From assembly GCA_900316745.1 (NCBI GenBank), contig ONEB01000009.1:57285-121284 (forward strand): a stretch of 64,000 nt of DNA, written 5' to 3'. The notes under the pieces were generated by a model. That model ran no database searches. It saw nothing but the letters and a program-made list of their open reading frames with translations, and had not been told where the DNA came from. Every line of letters begins with the position of its first letter. The first letter of the stretch is position 1. This document shows positions 8,871 to 18,430 of the stretch, one piece after another. Source of the stretch: an uncultured Eubacteriales bacterium. GTDB taxonomy: Bacteria > Bacillota > Clostridia > Oscillospirales > Oscillospiraceae. The position numbers were made by a program, and so were the translations under genes.

Positions 8871-9545
8871 TTGACCATGAACCAAGGAAAACTGATCGTT
8901 CTGGAGGGCATCGACGGCAGCGGCAAGTCCGCGCAGTACCGCCGTCTGTCAGCCCGCTTCGAGCAGGAGGGCGTCGCCTTTCACAGCATCGTCTTCCCGC
9001 GCTATGACAAGGAATCCTCCGCGCTGATCCGCATGTATCTGGGCGGCGAGTTCGGCGCGAATCCGTCGGATGTGAACGCCTACGCCGCGTCCACGTTCTA
9101 CGCCGTCGACCGCTACGCATCCTATCGCACCGACTGGGGCGGGATCTATGAAAACGGCGGCCTGATCCTCTCCGACCGCTATACCACGTCCAATGCCGTC
9201 CATCAGGGCTGCAAGCTCCCGGAAGCGGAGCTGCCGCAGTTTTTCGACTGGCTGTATGATCTGGAGTACAACAAGCTCGGCCTCCCGAAGCCCGACCTTG
9301 TGATCTATCTCGACGTCGATATCGAGACCTCCCTCGCGCGCATGGAGCACCGCCAGCAGAAGCATCACACGCAGGCGGACATCCACGAGAAAGACACCCG
9401 GTATCTTGCCGACTGCCTCCGGCTCGGACACCTCGCCGCCGCGCACTACGGCTGGCGGGTTGTGCCGTTTAAGACCAACGGCGAGATCCGCGCGCTGGAC
9501 GAGAAGCACGAGGAGATCTACCGGATCGTAAAAACCGTCCTGTAA
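8871..9545 (+). CDS. tmk: Thymidylate kinase (dTMP kinase)
   Basis: The roughly 224-residue protein has the P-loop EGIDGSGKS, the DRY motif of the TMP site (LSDRYTTSN) and a lid-like segment rich in basic residues. It phosphorylates dTMP to dTDP for DNA synthesis. Two starts are possible: TTG at 8871, eight bases after AGAGG, or ATG at 8877, fourteen bases after it. The difference is two residues. The gene begins one base after the preceding stop codon, consistent with an operon. Confidence 0.9.
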   Translation: MTMNQGKLIVLEGIDGSGKSAQYRRLSARFEQEGVAFHSIVFPRYDKESSALIRMYLGGEFGANPSDVNAYAASTFYAVDRYASYRTDWGGIYENGGLILSDRYTTSNAVHQGCKLPEAELPQFFDWLYDLEYNKLGLPKPDLVIYLDVDIETSLARMEHRQQKHHTQADIHEKDTRYLADCLRLGHLAAAHYGWRVVPFKTNGEIRALDEKHEEIYRIVKTVL

Positions 9546-9550
9546 CCACA

Positions 9551-9575
9551 AAAAAGGGGACCCCGAAGGGTCCCC
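9551..9575 (-). terminator. Intrinsic terminator for leftward transcripts
   Basis: An 8-bp stem (9556-9563 with 9568-9575), GGGGACCC/GGGTCCCC with a CGAA loop. The T run lies on the minus-strand side only, so it ends the transcript of the small Cys-rich gene and not tmk. Confidence 0.75.
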
Positions 9576-9602
9576 GCGCAAAGCCATTTCAGCTTCGCAG
9601 AA

Positions 9603-9777
9603 TTTGCGCCTGTAGGCGCAAATAAAGTCCAATCCATTTTCACCGCGCGGCTTCGCCGTGTGGTGAAAATCCCGCTCGCGGAGCGGAGGCGGCTCTCGGT
9701 CAAAAGCTTGCTTTTGAGGGCGAGACGCCGGAACGGAGTGCTTTTTTCATCAAAATCCCGCAAAGCGGGCTTTTGAT
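9603..9777. repeat. Array of five adjacent hairpins
   Basis: Inverted repeats follow each other closely: 9603-9622 (TTTGCGCC/GGCGCAAA), 9636-9670 (ATTTTCACC/GGTGAAAAT with an inner GC stem), 9672-9686 (CCGCTC/GAGCGG), 9700-9717 (TCAAAAG/CTTTTGA) and 9749-9777 (ATCAAAA and CCCGC against GCGGG and TTTTGAT). With the terminator at 9556 this makes six hairpins in about 220 bases, all within the 3' region of the Cys-rich gene. They could be an RNA fold or a palindromic repeat family. Confidence 0.65.
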
Positions 9778-9780
9778 GAT

Positions 9781-9918
9781 TTAGCAGCCGCAGCCGTTGT
9801 CGCAGCCGCAGCCGCAGCCGTTGTTGTTGCAGCCGCAGCCGGAGCCGAAGCCGTTGCAGCCGAACAGGAGAATGAGGATCAGAACGATCCAGATCGAGTT
9901 GTTGTTGTTGCAGAACAT
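9781..9918 (-). CDS. Small Asn/Gly/Cys-rich membrane-type protein
   Basis: A 45-residue protein: MFCNNNNS, then a hydrophobic stretch (IWIVLILILLFG), then a Gly-Cys-Asn tail containing many CGC repeats. Small Cys/Gly/Asn-rich proteins with one helix are common in Firmicutes, some linked to sporulation, but I do not recognise this one and infer no function. The start at MFC is chosen because a purine-rich site (AAGGGA) precedes it; an upstream in-frame start would add an unlikely basic leader. The tail could bind metal or form disulfides. Confidence 0.6.
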   Translation of the reverse strand: MFCNNNNSIWIVLILILLFGCNGFGSGCGCNNNGCGCGCDNGCGC

Positions 9919-10109
9919 ACTGTTTTCCCTTTCTCTGCGCTTGATTTTTGCCTGATTGCCCACCGCGCGCAGCGGCTGGCGGGCAGGGATCCGTTTCAGA
10001 AGATTTTTGCGGAGCGGCGCCGGTCTCCGCTTTCGCCCTTATCCTATGCCGCGCCCGATTCGGGCGTGACCGCATACCATCCACCCCGGCAAACAGGAGA
10101 ATGAATACC

Positions 10110-11786
10110 ATGTCAGAAGAGTTCAAGAATTTCGACGAGCTGTTCCGCGTCGATTCCAAAGAGAACGAGGCCGAGCGCAACGCGCGCGTCCGCAGGGAGG
10201 CGCACGCAAAAGAGAGCGCAAAGACGGTCTCCAAGCTCAAAGGCGACCTGAGCGGCAGCAAAAAGAGCGGCGACGTCACGATCAAGCCCAAAAAGAGCGG
10301 CAAGTCCGGTAAGATCAAGAGCACGATGGGCGGCAGCGGCGCCAAGCGCTCGGATGCAGGCACCGCCGGCGCCAAATCCGACGCCGGCAAAAGCGCCAAG
10401 GCCAAGTCCAAAAAGGCTGACAGCGCGCCGAAAGCGGCTCCGAAGGCTGGCAGCGCTCCGTCCGCGCCGAAGCCGGCTCCGAAGACAGAGCCAAAAGCCG
10501 CGCCGGAAAAGAGCGCGCCGGTCGAATCCGCAGCGCATTTCAAGCCGGAGCGGAACCCTGCCGCGCCTGCCGCCGCGCCCAAGCGCACAGCCAGGGCCGA
10601 AAAGGCGAAAAAGCGCGAAAAGGAGATTGTCGTTCCCGAAAACTGGACGCCCTCCGATCCGCCGATCCGCCAGCGCAGAGACGGCCGGAGCGGCTGCCTC
10701 GGCGGCATCGTGTTCTTTGCGTTCGTGCTGAGCCTGAGCATCATCCTCGCCTGCGTCGGCTGGATGGCAGCCTCCGATGTGCTCGCGCTGAACAAGGAAC
10801 CCATCACCGCCACCGTCACGCTCGACAAGGCCGAGTTCAAGACCCGCGAGGAAGAGGTCGAGCAGGCCGACGGCACCAAGAAGAAGAAAGAGGTCCGCTA
10901 CGCGGATCTGGACTATGTGTCCGACGTCCTGAAAGACGCCGGCATCATCGAATACAAGGGCCTGTTCAAGCTCTACTGCCGCTTCGCGCATGCCTCCGGG
11001 CAGATCGATCCCGGCACCTATGAGCTGAGCACGAACTTCGATTACCGCGCGCTCGTCAAGAAAATGCAGGTCGGCACCGGCGCCATGGTCACCACCAAGG
11101 TCACCATCCCCGAGGGCTTCTCGATGGAGCAGATCTTCCACCGTCTGGAGGAGGAGAACATCTGCTCGTATGACGACCTCATGGACGCCGCCGCGAACTA
11201 CAAGTACAACTATTCGTTCCTCGATGAGGCGCAGATCGGCAATGCCACGCGTCTGGAGGGCTTCCTGTTCCCGGATACCTATGAGTTCTATCAGGGCATG
11301 CAGGCGTCCAGCGCCATCAACAAGTTCCTCGTGAACTTCCACAACCGCCTCACGAAGGAGATCATGGACGTGTCGGCGTCGCACGGCTTCACGCTCCAGC
11401 AGACCGTGACCCTCGCCTCCATGATCGAGAAGGAGGCCGCGAATGATGAAGAGCGCGCCCTCATCTCCTCCGTCATCTACAACCGTCTGAACCAGAACAT
11501 GCCCCTGCAGATCGACTCGACCATCATGTATGTCCTGCCCGAGCACGGCGACGTGCTGACCGAGGAGCAGACGCACATCGACAGCCCGTATAACACCTAT
11601 CGGAACACGGGCCTGCCGCCCACGCCGATCGCAAACCCGGGTCTTGCGTCCATCAACGCGGCGATCAAGCCCGCGCAGACCAGCTATCTGTACTATGCCC
11701 TCGACGCGGAAACCGGCACGCACCAGTTCTTCAACAGCTACGGTGAGTTCCAGGCGTTCGTTGCGCGGCAGAGCTATTCGGGCTGA
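10110..11786 (+). CDS. mltG: Endolytic murein transglycosylase MltG (YceG-like)
   Basis: The 558-residue protein has a long Lys/Ala/Pro-rich cytoplasmic N-terminal region (to about residue 195), one membrane helix (about 200-225, IVFFAFVLSLSIILACV) and an extracellular YceG domain with the catalytic Glu motif ASMIEKEA and the NTYRNTGLPPTPI signature. MltG cuts nascent glycan strands and sets their length. The ATG at 10110 is preferred over ATG 10101 because AGGAGA (10095-10100) abuts the latter. The N-terminal extension of nearly 200 low-complexity residues is longer than in E. coli. The stop overlaps the next gene (TGATG). Confidence 0.93.
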   Translation: MSEEFKNFDELFRVDSKENEAERNARVRREAHAKESAKTVSKLKGDLSGSKKSGDVTIKPKKSGKSGKIKSTMGGSGAKRSDAGTAGAKSDAGKSAKAKSKKADSAPKAAPKAGSAPSAPKPAPKTEPKAAPEKSAPVESAAHFKPERNPAAPAAAPKRTARAEKAKKREKEIVVPENWTPSDPPIRQRRDGRSGCLGGIVFFAFVLSLSIILACVGWMAASDVLALNKEPITATVTLDKAEFKTREEEVEQADGTKKKKEVRYADLDYVSDVLKDAGIIEYKGLFKLYCRFAHASGQIDPGTYELSTNFDYRALVKKMQVGTGAMVTTKVTIPEGFSMEQIFHRLEEENICSYDDLMDAAANYKYNYSFLDEAQIGNATRLEGFLFPDTYEFYQGMQASSAINKFLVNFHNRLTKEIMDVSASHGFTLQQTVTLASMIEKEAANDEERALISSVIYNRLNQNMPLQIDSTIMYVLPEHGDVLTEEQTHIDSPYNTYRNTGLPPTPIANPGLASINAAIKPAQTSYLYYALDAETGTHQFFNSYGEFQAFVARQSYSG

Positions 11787-13006
11787 TGAGAGAATCGATG
11801 AACCATTCCCTGCCGGAGCTTCTCGCTCCGGCAGGAGATCTGGAGCGCCTGAAAATGGCGCTCCATTTCGGCGCGGACGCGGTGTATCTCGCGCTGGAGC
11901 GCTTCGGCATGCGCGCCTTCGCCGGAAATTTTACACCCGAGGGACTGCGCCAAGCCGTGAAGCTTGCGCACGACGCGGGCGCCAAGGTGCATGTGACGTG
12001 CAACACACTGCCGCGCGACACGGAGCTGAAAGAACTGCCAGCCGCGCTGGAGTGCATCCAGGACGCGGGCGCGGACGCCGTCATTGCCGCGGACTTCGGC
12101 GTGATGCAGATGGTCAAGCGCTATGCCCCGCGCGTCGCGCTGCATGTGAGCACGCAGTTCGGCGTGGTGAATTCCGCGTCGGCATGCGCGCTGCACGACC
12201 TCGGCGCTGAGCGCGTCGTGCTCGCGCGCGAGCTGCATCTGGACGAGATCGCCGCCATCCGCGCGAACACGCCCCGCGACCTCGAGCTCGAGGCGTTTGT
12301 CCACGGCGCGATGTGCGTGTCCTTTTCCGGGCGCTGCCTCATTTCCAATTACATGACCGGCCGCGACGCCAATCGCGGACAGTGCGCCCAGCCCTGCCGC
12401 TGGGAGTACGGACTCGTGGAGAAAAAACGCCCCGGCGAGGTGTTTACCGTCGTCGAGGACGGCGGCACGTTCCTCTTCAACTCCCGCGACATGTGCATGA
12501 TCGAGCATCTGCCGGAGGTTCTGCGCTCCGGTATCACGAGTCTGAAGATCGAGGGGCGCATGAAATCCGCCTACTACGTCGGCGCGGTCACGAACGCCTA
12601 TCGCCATGCGCTGGACGCCGCCGTGCGCGGGGAGGCGCTCGACCCGATCTGGGTGCGTGAGACCGAACAGATCAGCCACCGCCCGTACAGCACCGGGTTC
12701 TACTTCGGCGAGCCGGGACAGTATACCTCGGAATCGGCGTACCTCTCCGGCGCGGAGTTCTGCGCCGTCGTGGAGGGCGAGCGGCAGGGAAGAGCGTGGC
12801 TGACGCAGCGCAACAAGTTTTCCCGCGGGGACGTGCTGGAGCTCATCACGCCCGACGCCCCGCCCGCGACGTTTGTCGCCGCGGATATGCGCGACTTGGA
12901 CGGCGCGCCGCTTCAAAGCGTCCCGCACCCGATGCAGCCGTTTACGATGCCGCTTCCGATTCAGGCGGCTCCGCTTGCGCTCGTGCGCCGGAAAATGTGC
13001 GGCTGA
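11786..13006 (+). CDS. Peptidase U32 family protein (tRNA/rRNA hydroxylation type)
   Basis: The 406-residue protein shows the U32 signature: ELLAPAGD at the N terminus, FGADAVYL, then EAFVHGAMC...SGRC and the Cys cluster RGQCAQPCRW. Characterised relatives include TrhP (YegQ), needed for 5-hydroxyuridine in tRNA, and RlhA, for 23S rRNA hydroxylation. A role in RNA modification is more likely than proteolysis. ATG 11786 overlaps the mltG stop by one base; ATG 11798 is an alternative with GAGAG upstream. Only 46 bases separate it from alaS. Confidence 0.88.
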   Translation: MRESMNHSLPELLAPAGDLERLKMALHFGADAVYLALERFGMRAFAGNFTPEGLRQAVKLAHDAGAKVHVTCNTLPRDTELKELPAALECIQDAGADAVIAADFGVMQMVKRYAPRVALHVSTQFGVVNSASACALHDLGAERVVLARELHLDEIAAIRANTPRDLELEAFVHGAMCVSFSGRCLISNYMTGRDANRGQCAQPCRWEYGLVEKKRPGEVFTVVEDGGTFLFNSRDMCMIEHLPEVLRSGITSLKIEGRMKSAYYVGAVTNAYRHALDAAVRGEALDPIWVRETEQISHRPYSTGFYFGEPGQYTSESAYLSGAEFCAVVEGERQGRAWLTQRNKFSRGDVLELITPDAPPATFVAADMRDLDGAPLQSVPHPMQPFTMPLPIQAAPLALVRRKMCG

Positions 13007-13052
13007 CAAGCCCGAACTGTATGAGATTGCGATGATATAAGGAGGACCATCT

Positions 13053-15695
13053 ATGAAACCCTATGGCCTGAACGAGCTGCGCGAGCAGTTCCTGCGCTTT
13101 TTTGAATCCAAGGGGCACCTGCGGCTGCCGAGCTTCTCGCTCATCCCGCAGCACGACCAGTCCCTGCTCCTGATTAACTCCGGCATGGCGCCGATGAAGC
13201 CCTTCTTCAAGGGCGAGCAGGAGCCGCCGCGCCGCCGCGTGTGCACCTGCCAGAAGTGCATCCGCACCGGCGATATCGAGAACATCGGCAAGACCTCCCG
13301 CCACGGCACCTACTTCGAGATGCTGGGCAACTTCTCGTTCGGCGATTACTTCAAGCACGAGGCGATCGCGTGGTGCTGGGAGTTTCTCACGAGCCCCGAA
13401 TGGCTGGAGATCGACCCCGACCGCCTGTACCCCAGCGTATATGTGGACGATGACGAGGCGTTCAACATCTGGCGCGACGAGATCGGCATCGCCCCCGAGC
13501 GCATCACGCGTCTCGGCAAGGAGGATAACTTCTGGGAGCACGGCGCGGGCCCCTGCGGCCCCTGCTCCGAGGTCTACTATGACCGCGGCGAGCAGTACGG
13601 CTGCGGCAAGCCCACCTGCGGCCCAGGCTGCGACTGCGACCGCTATATGGAGATCTGGAACAACGTCTTCTCGCAGTTCGACAACGACGGCAACGGCAAC
13701 TACACCGAGCTTGTGCAGAAGAACATCGACACCGGCATGGGTCTGGAGCGTCTCGCGGTCGTGTGCCAGGGCGTGGACTCCCTGTTCGACGTCGACACCG
13801 TCATGAACATCACAAACGAGGTCTCGCGTCTCACGGGCGCGCACTACGGCGACAGCCACAGCGTGGACGTGTCCCTGCGCGTGATCACGGATCACATCCG
13901 CTCGTCCGTCATGATGATCTGCGACGGCGTCCTGCCCTCCAACGAGGGACGCGGCTATGTCCTGCGCCGCCTTTTGCGCCGCGCCGCGCGCCACGGCAAG
14001 CTCCTCGGCAAGAACGATCCGTTCCTGCATGAGATTGTGGACATGGTCGTGCATGAAAACGAGTGCCAGTACCCGGAGCTGCGCGAGAAGCAGGCGTATA
14101 TCACGCGCGTGATTCTGAATGAAGAGCAGAACTTCGGCAAGACGATCGACGCCGGCATGGCGATCTTCTCCGATCTTCTGGAGCAGCACAAGGCGGCGGG
14201 CCAGAGCGTCTTCTCCGGCAGCGACGCGTTCAAGCTCTATGATACCTACGGCTTCCCGCTCGACCTGACGAAAGAGATGGTCTCCGAGCAGGGGATGACC
14301 GTCGATGAAGAGGCGTTCCGCGCGCTCATGGAGGAGCAGCGTGTCCGCGCCAGAAAGGCGCGCGAGGCGCTGGGCGATCTCGCCTGGGCGGGCATCGACC
14401 TCGGCCTTGACACCACGCCGACGGCGTTCACCGGCTATGAGAACACGAAAGATACCGGCACGGTCCTCGCGCTCGTGCGCGACGGCGAGGTCTGCTCCGA
14501 GCTTCTGGAGGGCAACACCGGCATCGTCGTGCTCGACCGCACGCCGTTTTATGCCGAGATGGGCGGGCAGGTCGCCGACCACGGCGTGATCCGCACCGAG
14601 ACCGGCACGTTTGCCGTCACCGATGTGCAGAAGGACAAGTCCGGCAAGTTCCTGCACTCCGGCGTCCTGAAAGCCGGCTCCATGGCCGTCGAGCAGCGCG
14701 CCGAGACGGAGATCGACCTTGACCGCCGCCGCGCGATCATGCGCGCGCACTCCGCGACGCACCTGCTGCACGCCGCGCTGCGCGAGGTGCTGGGCGACCA
14801 TGTGCATCAGGCGGGCTCGCTCGTGGAGCCCGACCGTCTGCGCTTTGACTTCACGCACTTCTCCGCCGTGAGCGCGGAGGAGCTCAGCCGCGTGAGCGAG
14901 ATCGTGACCGCCGCCATTCTGGAGGGGCACGATGTCACGGTAAAGGAAATGTCCATTGAGGACGCCAGAGCGACCGGCGCCGTGGCGCTTTTCGGCGAGA
15001 AGTACGGCGACACCGTGCGCGTCGTGGACATGTCCGGCGCGAGCACCGAGCTCTGCGGCGGCACGCATCTGGATAACACCGCAAAGGTCGGCCCGTTCCG
15101 CATCCTGAGTGAGAGCTCCGTCGCCTCCGGCGTGCGCCGCATCGAGGCCGTGACGGGCAGAGCGTGCATAGAGCGCGCCGAGGAGGAGCACGCGGAGCTG
15201 CTGCGCGTGGCGGAGATCCTGAAGACTAAGCCTGCCTCTCTGCTGGAAAAGGCAGTGAGCTTCATGACGGAGATGAAAAACCTCCGCACCTCGATCGAGA
15301 AGATGAAGGATAAGCTGCTCGCGGGCGACGTCGAGCGCTTCCTGTACGCGGCGAAGAATGTCGCGGGCTTCCACATCATCACGGCGACCCGCCCGGATCT
15401 CGGCGCAAACGACCTGCGCAAGATGGGCGATTTCCTGCGCGACAAGGACCCGAAGACCGTCGCCGTGCTCGCCACGGTCGCGGGCGAGAAGGTCACGTTT
15501 GTCGCCGCCTGCGGCAAGGAGGCCGTCGCCGCGGGCGTCAAGGCCGGTGATCTCGTGCGCGCCGTGTCCGCCGTCGCCGGCGGCAAGGGCGGCGGCAAGC
15601 CCGATTCCGCCATGGGCGGCGGCACGGATGTGCTGAAGACCGATGACGCGCTCGCCATTGTGGATAACTTTGTCGCTGAAAGAGTCGGCAAGTGA
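13053..15695 (+). CDS. alaS: Alanine-tRNA ligase
   Basis: The 880-residue protein has normal AlaRS length and order: class II catalytic core (from residue 1, with GHLRLPS and RTGDIENIGKTSRH), tRNA-binding helices, editing domain with HSATHLLHAAL and the CGGTHL motif (zinc and deacylation of Ser/Gly-tRNA), and the C-Ala domain. It attaches alanine to tRNA-Ala. AAGGAGG is placed normally before the ATG. No T-box leader is seen in the short upstream gap. Confidence 0.97.
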   Translation: MKPYGLNELREQFLRFFESKGHLRLPSFSLIPQHDQSLLLINSGMAPMKPFFKGEQEPPRRRVCTCQKCIRTGDIENIGKTSRHGTYFEMLGNFSFGDYFKHEAIAWCWEFLTSPEWLEIDPDRLYPSVYVDDDEAFNIWRDEIGIAPERITRLGKEDNFWEHGAGPCGPCSEVYYDRGEQYGCGKPTCGPGCDCDRYMEIWNNVFSQFDNDGNGNYTELVQKNIDTGMGLERLAVVCQGVDSLFDVDTVMNITNEVSRLTGAHYGDSHSVDVSLRVITDHIRSSVMMICDGVLPSNEGRGYVLRRLLRRAARHGKLLGKNDPFLHEIVDMVVHENECQYPELREKQAYITRVILNEEQNFGKTIDAGMAIFSDLLEQHKAAGQSVFSGSDAFKLYDTYGFPLDLTKEMVSEQGMTVDEEAFRALMEEQRVRARKAREALGDLAWAGIDLGLDTTPTAFTGYENTKDTGTVLALVRDGEVCSELLEGNTGIVVLDRTPFYAEMGGQVADHGVIRTETGTFAVTDVQKDKSGKFLHSGVLKAGSMAVEQRAETEIDLDRRRAIMRAHSATHLLHAALREVLGDHVHQAGSLVEPDRLRFDFTHFSAVSAEELSRVSEIVTAAILEGHDVTVKEMSIEDARATGAVALFGEKYGDTVRVVDMSGASTELCGGTHLDNTAKVGPFRILSESSVASGVRRIEAVTGRACIERAEEEHAELLRVAEILKTKPASLLEKAVSFMTEMKNLRTSIEKMKDKLLAGDVERFLYAAKNVAGFHIITATRPDLGANDLRKMGDFLRDKDPKTVAVLATVAGEKVTFVAACGKEAVAAGVKAGDLVRAVSAVAGGKGGGKPDSAMGGGTDVLKTDDALAIVDNFVAERVGK

Positions 15696-15733
15696 TTGAA
15701 ACCGTCAGGACCGTTTGTAAGGAGGAACGTACC

Positions 15734-16075
15734 ATGTCCGATTGCCTGTTTTGTAAAATCGCGGCGGGCGAGATCCCCTCGACCTGCCTGTATGAGGATG
15801 AAAACGTCTTTGCCTTCCGGGACATCAATCCCCAGGCGCCGGTGCACTTTCTCGTGATCCCGAAGACGCACATCGGTTCGGTTGCTGAGTTGAATGCGGA
15901 AAACTCCGCCGTCGTCTCGAAGTGCTTCGAGGTCATCGCCAAGGTGGCGGAGCAGGAGGGACTCACGGGCGGCTACCGCGTGATCTCCAACTGCGGCGCC
16001 GACGCCGGACAGACCGTGCATCACCTGCACTTCCATGTCCTCGGCGGCGCGAAGATGGGCGAGAAAATTCTCTGA
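15734..16075 (+). CDS. HIT-family nucleotide-binding protein (HINT-like)
   Basis: The 113-residue protein has the histidine triad HHLHFHVLGG near the C terminus and the N-terminal CLFCKI zinc-type motif of HINT branch proteins. These hydrolyse purine nucleoside phosphoramidates; their physiological substrates are poorly known. The ATG at 15734 has AAGGAGG at 15719-15725. It is 38 bases after alaS with no terminator between, so probably co-transcribed. Confidence 0.93.
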   Translation: MSDCLFCKIAAGEIPSTCLYEDENVFAFRDINPQAPVHFLVIPKTHIGSVAELNAENSAVVSKCFEVIAKVAEQEGLTGGYRVISNCGADAGQTVHHLHFHVLGGAKMGEKIL

Positions 16076-16081
16076 GAAACG

Positions 16082-16115
16082 CGGCGGGAAGTCTTGTGCT
16101 TCCCGCCGGTTTTTT
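16082..16115 (+). terminator. Intrinsic terminator after the HIT gene
   Basis: A 10-bp stem (16082-16091 with 16099-16108) followed by TTTTTT. Confidence 0.9.
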
Positions 16116-16151
16116 ATATAATGGAACCAGTACAGCAAGGGAGGGATCGTT

Positions 16152-18425
16152 TTGCGGAGGCTTGCGTGGACGTGCGGCGGCTTCAGCGGAGCGATCTTTT
16201 TGGCGCATTATCTGCTCCCGGGAAAGGGTCTGCTGGTGTTTGCGCTCCTCGCCGCCGCGCTGTCCGTCGGCTTTGGGCTCACGGGCAAAGAAACCCTGCG
16301 CCGTGCGGTGCTGTGCTGCTTCGGCGCGGCGCTGGGCTTTTCGTGGTATGCCGTTGCCCTGCATCAGATCGCGCCGCTCGAGGCTGTCCCCTGGGAGGAG
16401 CGGACGATCACCGCCTGCGTCAAGGAATACCCACGGGCCTATGACGATACGGTGGCGCTCACCGTGCGCGTCACGTCAAAGGATCTCTCCGGCATGACGG
16501 CGCGCCTTTCCGACTATGACCGCACGACGGGCGACCTCCGCCCGGGCGATGAGATCACCGCCAAAGTCAAGCTGCGCTCCGGCGCTGTCCGCTATGGGAA
16601 GCGGACGGACGCCTATCTCTCCAGGGGCATCCTGCTCTCGGGCTATCTGCGCCAAGCGCCTGTGCGCACCGGCGTCTGGAGCGGGAGATGGATCTATTTT
16701 CCGCAGGAGCTGACGCATGCGTTCGTTTCGCGTGCTGAGAGCGTGTTTCCGGGTGACGTCTCGGCGTTCGCCAAGGCGCTCATGCTGGGCGAAAAACAGG
16801 CGCTGTATGACGATAATCTCGATATTCCGCTGCGCAGTGCGGGCATCATGCACGCCGTCGCCGTGTCGGGCATGCATCTGGCGTTTCTGCTGGGCTTCTT
16901 CCGGCTCGTCGGCGGCGGAGGGCGGCGCGCCGCGCTGCTCACGATCCCGGCGCTCGCGGTGTTTGTGCTCATGGCGGGGGCTTCGCCCTCGGTCGTGCGC
17001 GCGGCGATCATGGCGTCGCTCTTTCTGCTCGCGCCGGTGTTCGAGCGCGAGACCGACCCGCCTACGGCGCTTGCGGGCGCGCTGGCGGTGCTGCTTGCGC
17101 TGAATCCCTTTTGCGCCGGAAGCGCGAGTCTTCAGCTCTCGTTCGGCGCGCTGCTGGGCATGCTCCTCGTGACCGGGCGGCTGCATCAGCGCTGGTACAG
17201 CGCCGTGCGCATCCCGGACAGGAAGCTGCTTGCGCCCGTGAAGCGCGTGTGGCGGTATCTCGCCGCGACGCTCGCCACGACGGTCGGCGCGATGCTCTTT
17301 ACGATCCCGCTCTCGGCGCTGCGCTTCGGCACCGTCGCGCTCGCCGCGCCCGTGACGAATCTTCTGATCCTCTGGCTGCTTCCGGCGGCGTTCATCGGGT
17401 GCTACGCGGCAGTGCTGCTGTCGTTCATCGTGCCGGCGCTCGGCGCGGCGGCGGGCTGGGTGACTGCGTGGGCGCTGCGGTATGTGCTGCTGATCGCCAA
17501 AGCCCTCGGCGGCATTCGCGCCCTGCAGCTGTCTGCGGACGATCCGCGCATTGCCGTGTGGCTTGCCGCCGTGTACGGAATCTTCTTCCTCGCGTGGCGA
17601 TGGCGCCGGTTTCAGAGATGGAAATACCTTGCCGCAGCCGCGCTGTCGGCAGCGCTTCTCGTGCTCGCCGTGTCGCTCACGCGCGCGGAGAGCCTTTCCA
17701 CGCCGCGCCTTTCGGCGCTCGACGTGGGGCAGGGGCAGTGTCTCGTTCTCTGCAGCGGCGATCAGACCGTGATGGTGGACTGCGGCGGCGGGGCGATGAA
17801 TGAAAATGCCGGTGACATTGCCGCGCAGTATCTGTGCGCTGCGCAGCGCGGACGCGTGGACACGCTCTTTCTGACGCATCCGCATGAGGACCATGTCAAC
17901 GGCGTCTGCCGTCTGCTGCTTCAGGTCCCGGTGGAGCGGATTATCATTCCCGCTGCCGCCGACCCCGAGGGGAAAGAACTCAGCCGGATCATCCGGACCG
18001 CGAACGAATGCGGCGTGGAGGTTGTCCGTCAGTCGGAGGACGGGGACTATGTCTTCGGCGATCTGAGGGCGCATCTCTTTGTCGCCGTCGGGCGCGAGGA
18101 AGAGGACGGCTGCATGCTGCTGCGCATCTCCCGCGGGGATTACGACACGCTCATCACCGGAGACGTGACCGTCAGCGTGGAGAATGCGCTCGCGGAGCAG
18201 GCCGATCTCTCCGATACCGAGCTTTTGATCGCCGGGCACCACGGCTCTGCGCACGCCACGGGCGACACGCTGCTGGACGCGCTGGACGCCGAAACCGCGA
18301 TCATCTCCTGCGGCTACAATTCCTACGGACATCCCGCTGCAGAAACCCTTTCGCGTCTGCGGGCGCATGAAATAACGATTTACCGCACGGATCAGGACGG
18401 TACCGTCACCGTGCGGATGGAGTGA
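16152..18425 (+). CDS. comEC: ComEC/Rec2 DNA-uptake channel protein
   Basis: The 757-residue protein has N-terminal membrane helices, a soluble OB-like segment, the Competence domain with many helices (from about residue 220, HAVAVSGMHLAFLLG), and a C-terminal metallo-beta-lactamase domain (LDVGQGQ, THPHEDHVNG, GHHGSAHAT). ComEC carries single-stranded DNA across the membrane in natural transformation. The start is TTG at 16152, seven bases after an AAGGGAGG site; no better ATG is seen. It is followed by holA with a short overlap of reading frames. Other com genes are not in the window. Confidence 0.94.
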   Translation: MRRLAWTCGGFSGAIFLAHYLLPGKGLLVFALLAAALSVGFGLTGKETLRRAVLCCFGAALGFSWYAVALHQIAPLEAVPWEERTITACVKEYPRAYDDTVALTVRVTSKDLSGMTARLSDYDRTTGDLRPGDEITAKVKLRSGAVRYGKRTDAYLSRGILLSGYLRQAPVRTGVWSGRWIYFPQELTHAFVSRAESVFPGDVSAFAKALMLGEKQALYDDNLDIPLRSAGIMHAVAVSGMHLAFLLGFFRLVGGGGRRAALLTIPALAVFVLMAGASPSVVRAAIMASLFLLAPVFERETDPPTALAGALAVLLALNPFCAGSASLQLSFGALLGMLLVTGRLHQRWYSAVRIPDRKLLAPVKRVWRYLAATLATTVGAMLFTIPLSALRFGTVALAAPVTNLLILWLLPAAFIGCYAAVLLSFIVPALGAAAGWVTAWALRYVLLIAKALGGIRALQLSADDPRIAVWLAAVYGIFFLAWRWRRFQRWKYLAAAALSAALLVLAVSLTRAESLSTPRLSALDVGQGQCLVLCSGDQTVMVDCGGGAMNENAGDIAAQYLCAAQRGRVDTLFLTHPHEDHVNGVCRLLLQVPVERIIIPAAADPEGKELSRIIRTANECGVEVVRQSEDGDYVFGDLRAHLFVAVGREEEDGCMLLRISRGDYDTLITGDVTVSVENALAEQADLSDTELLIAGHHGSAHATGDTLLDALDAETAIISCGYNSYGHPAAETLSRLRAHEITIYRTDQDGTVTVRME

Positions 18426-18430
18426 ACACT

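Noticed and set aside
13007-13052. T-box leader before alaS
   Set aside because: The gap is only 46 bases and has no T-box motif or terminator.
12942-15374. 810-codon frame opposite to alaS
   Set aside because: Complement shadow of a highly conserved gene; no ribosome site and no family resemblance.
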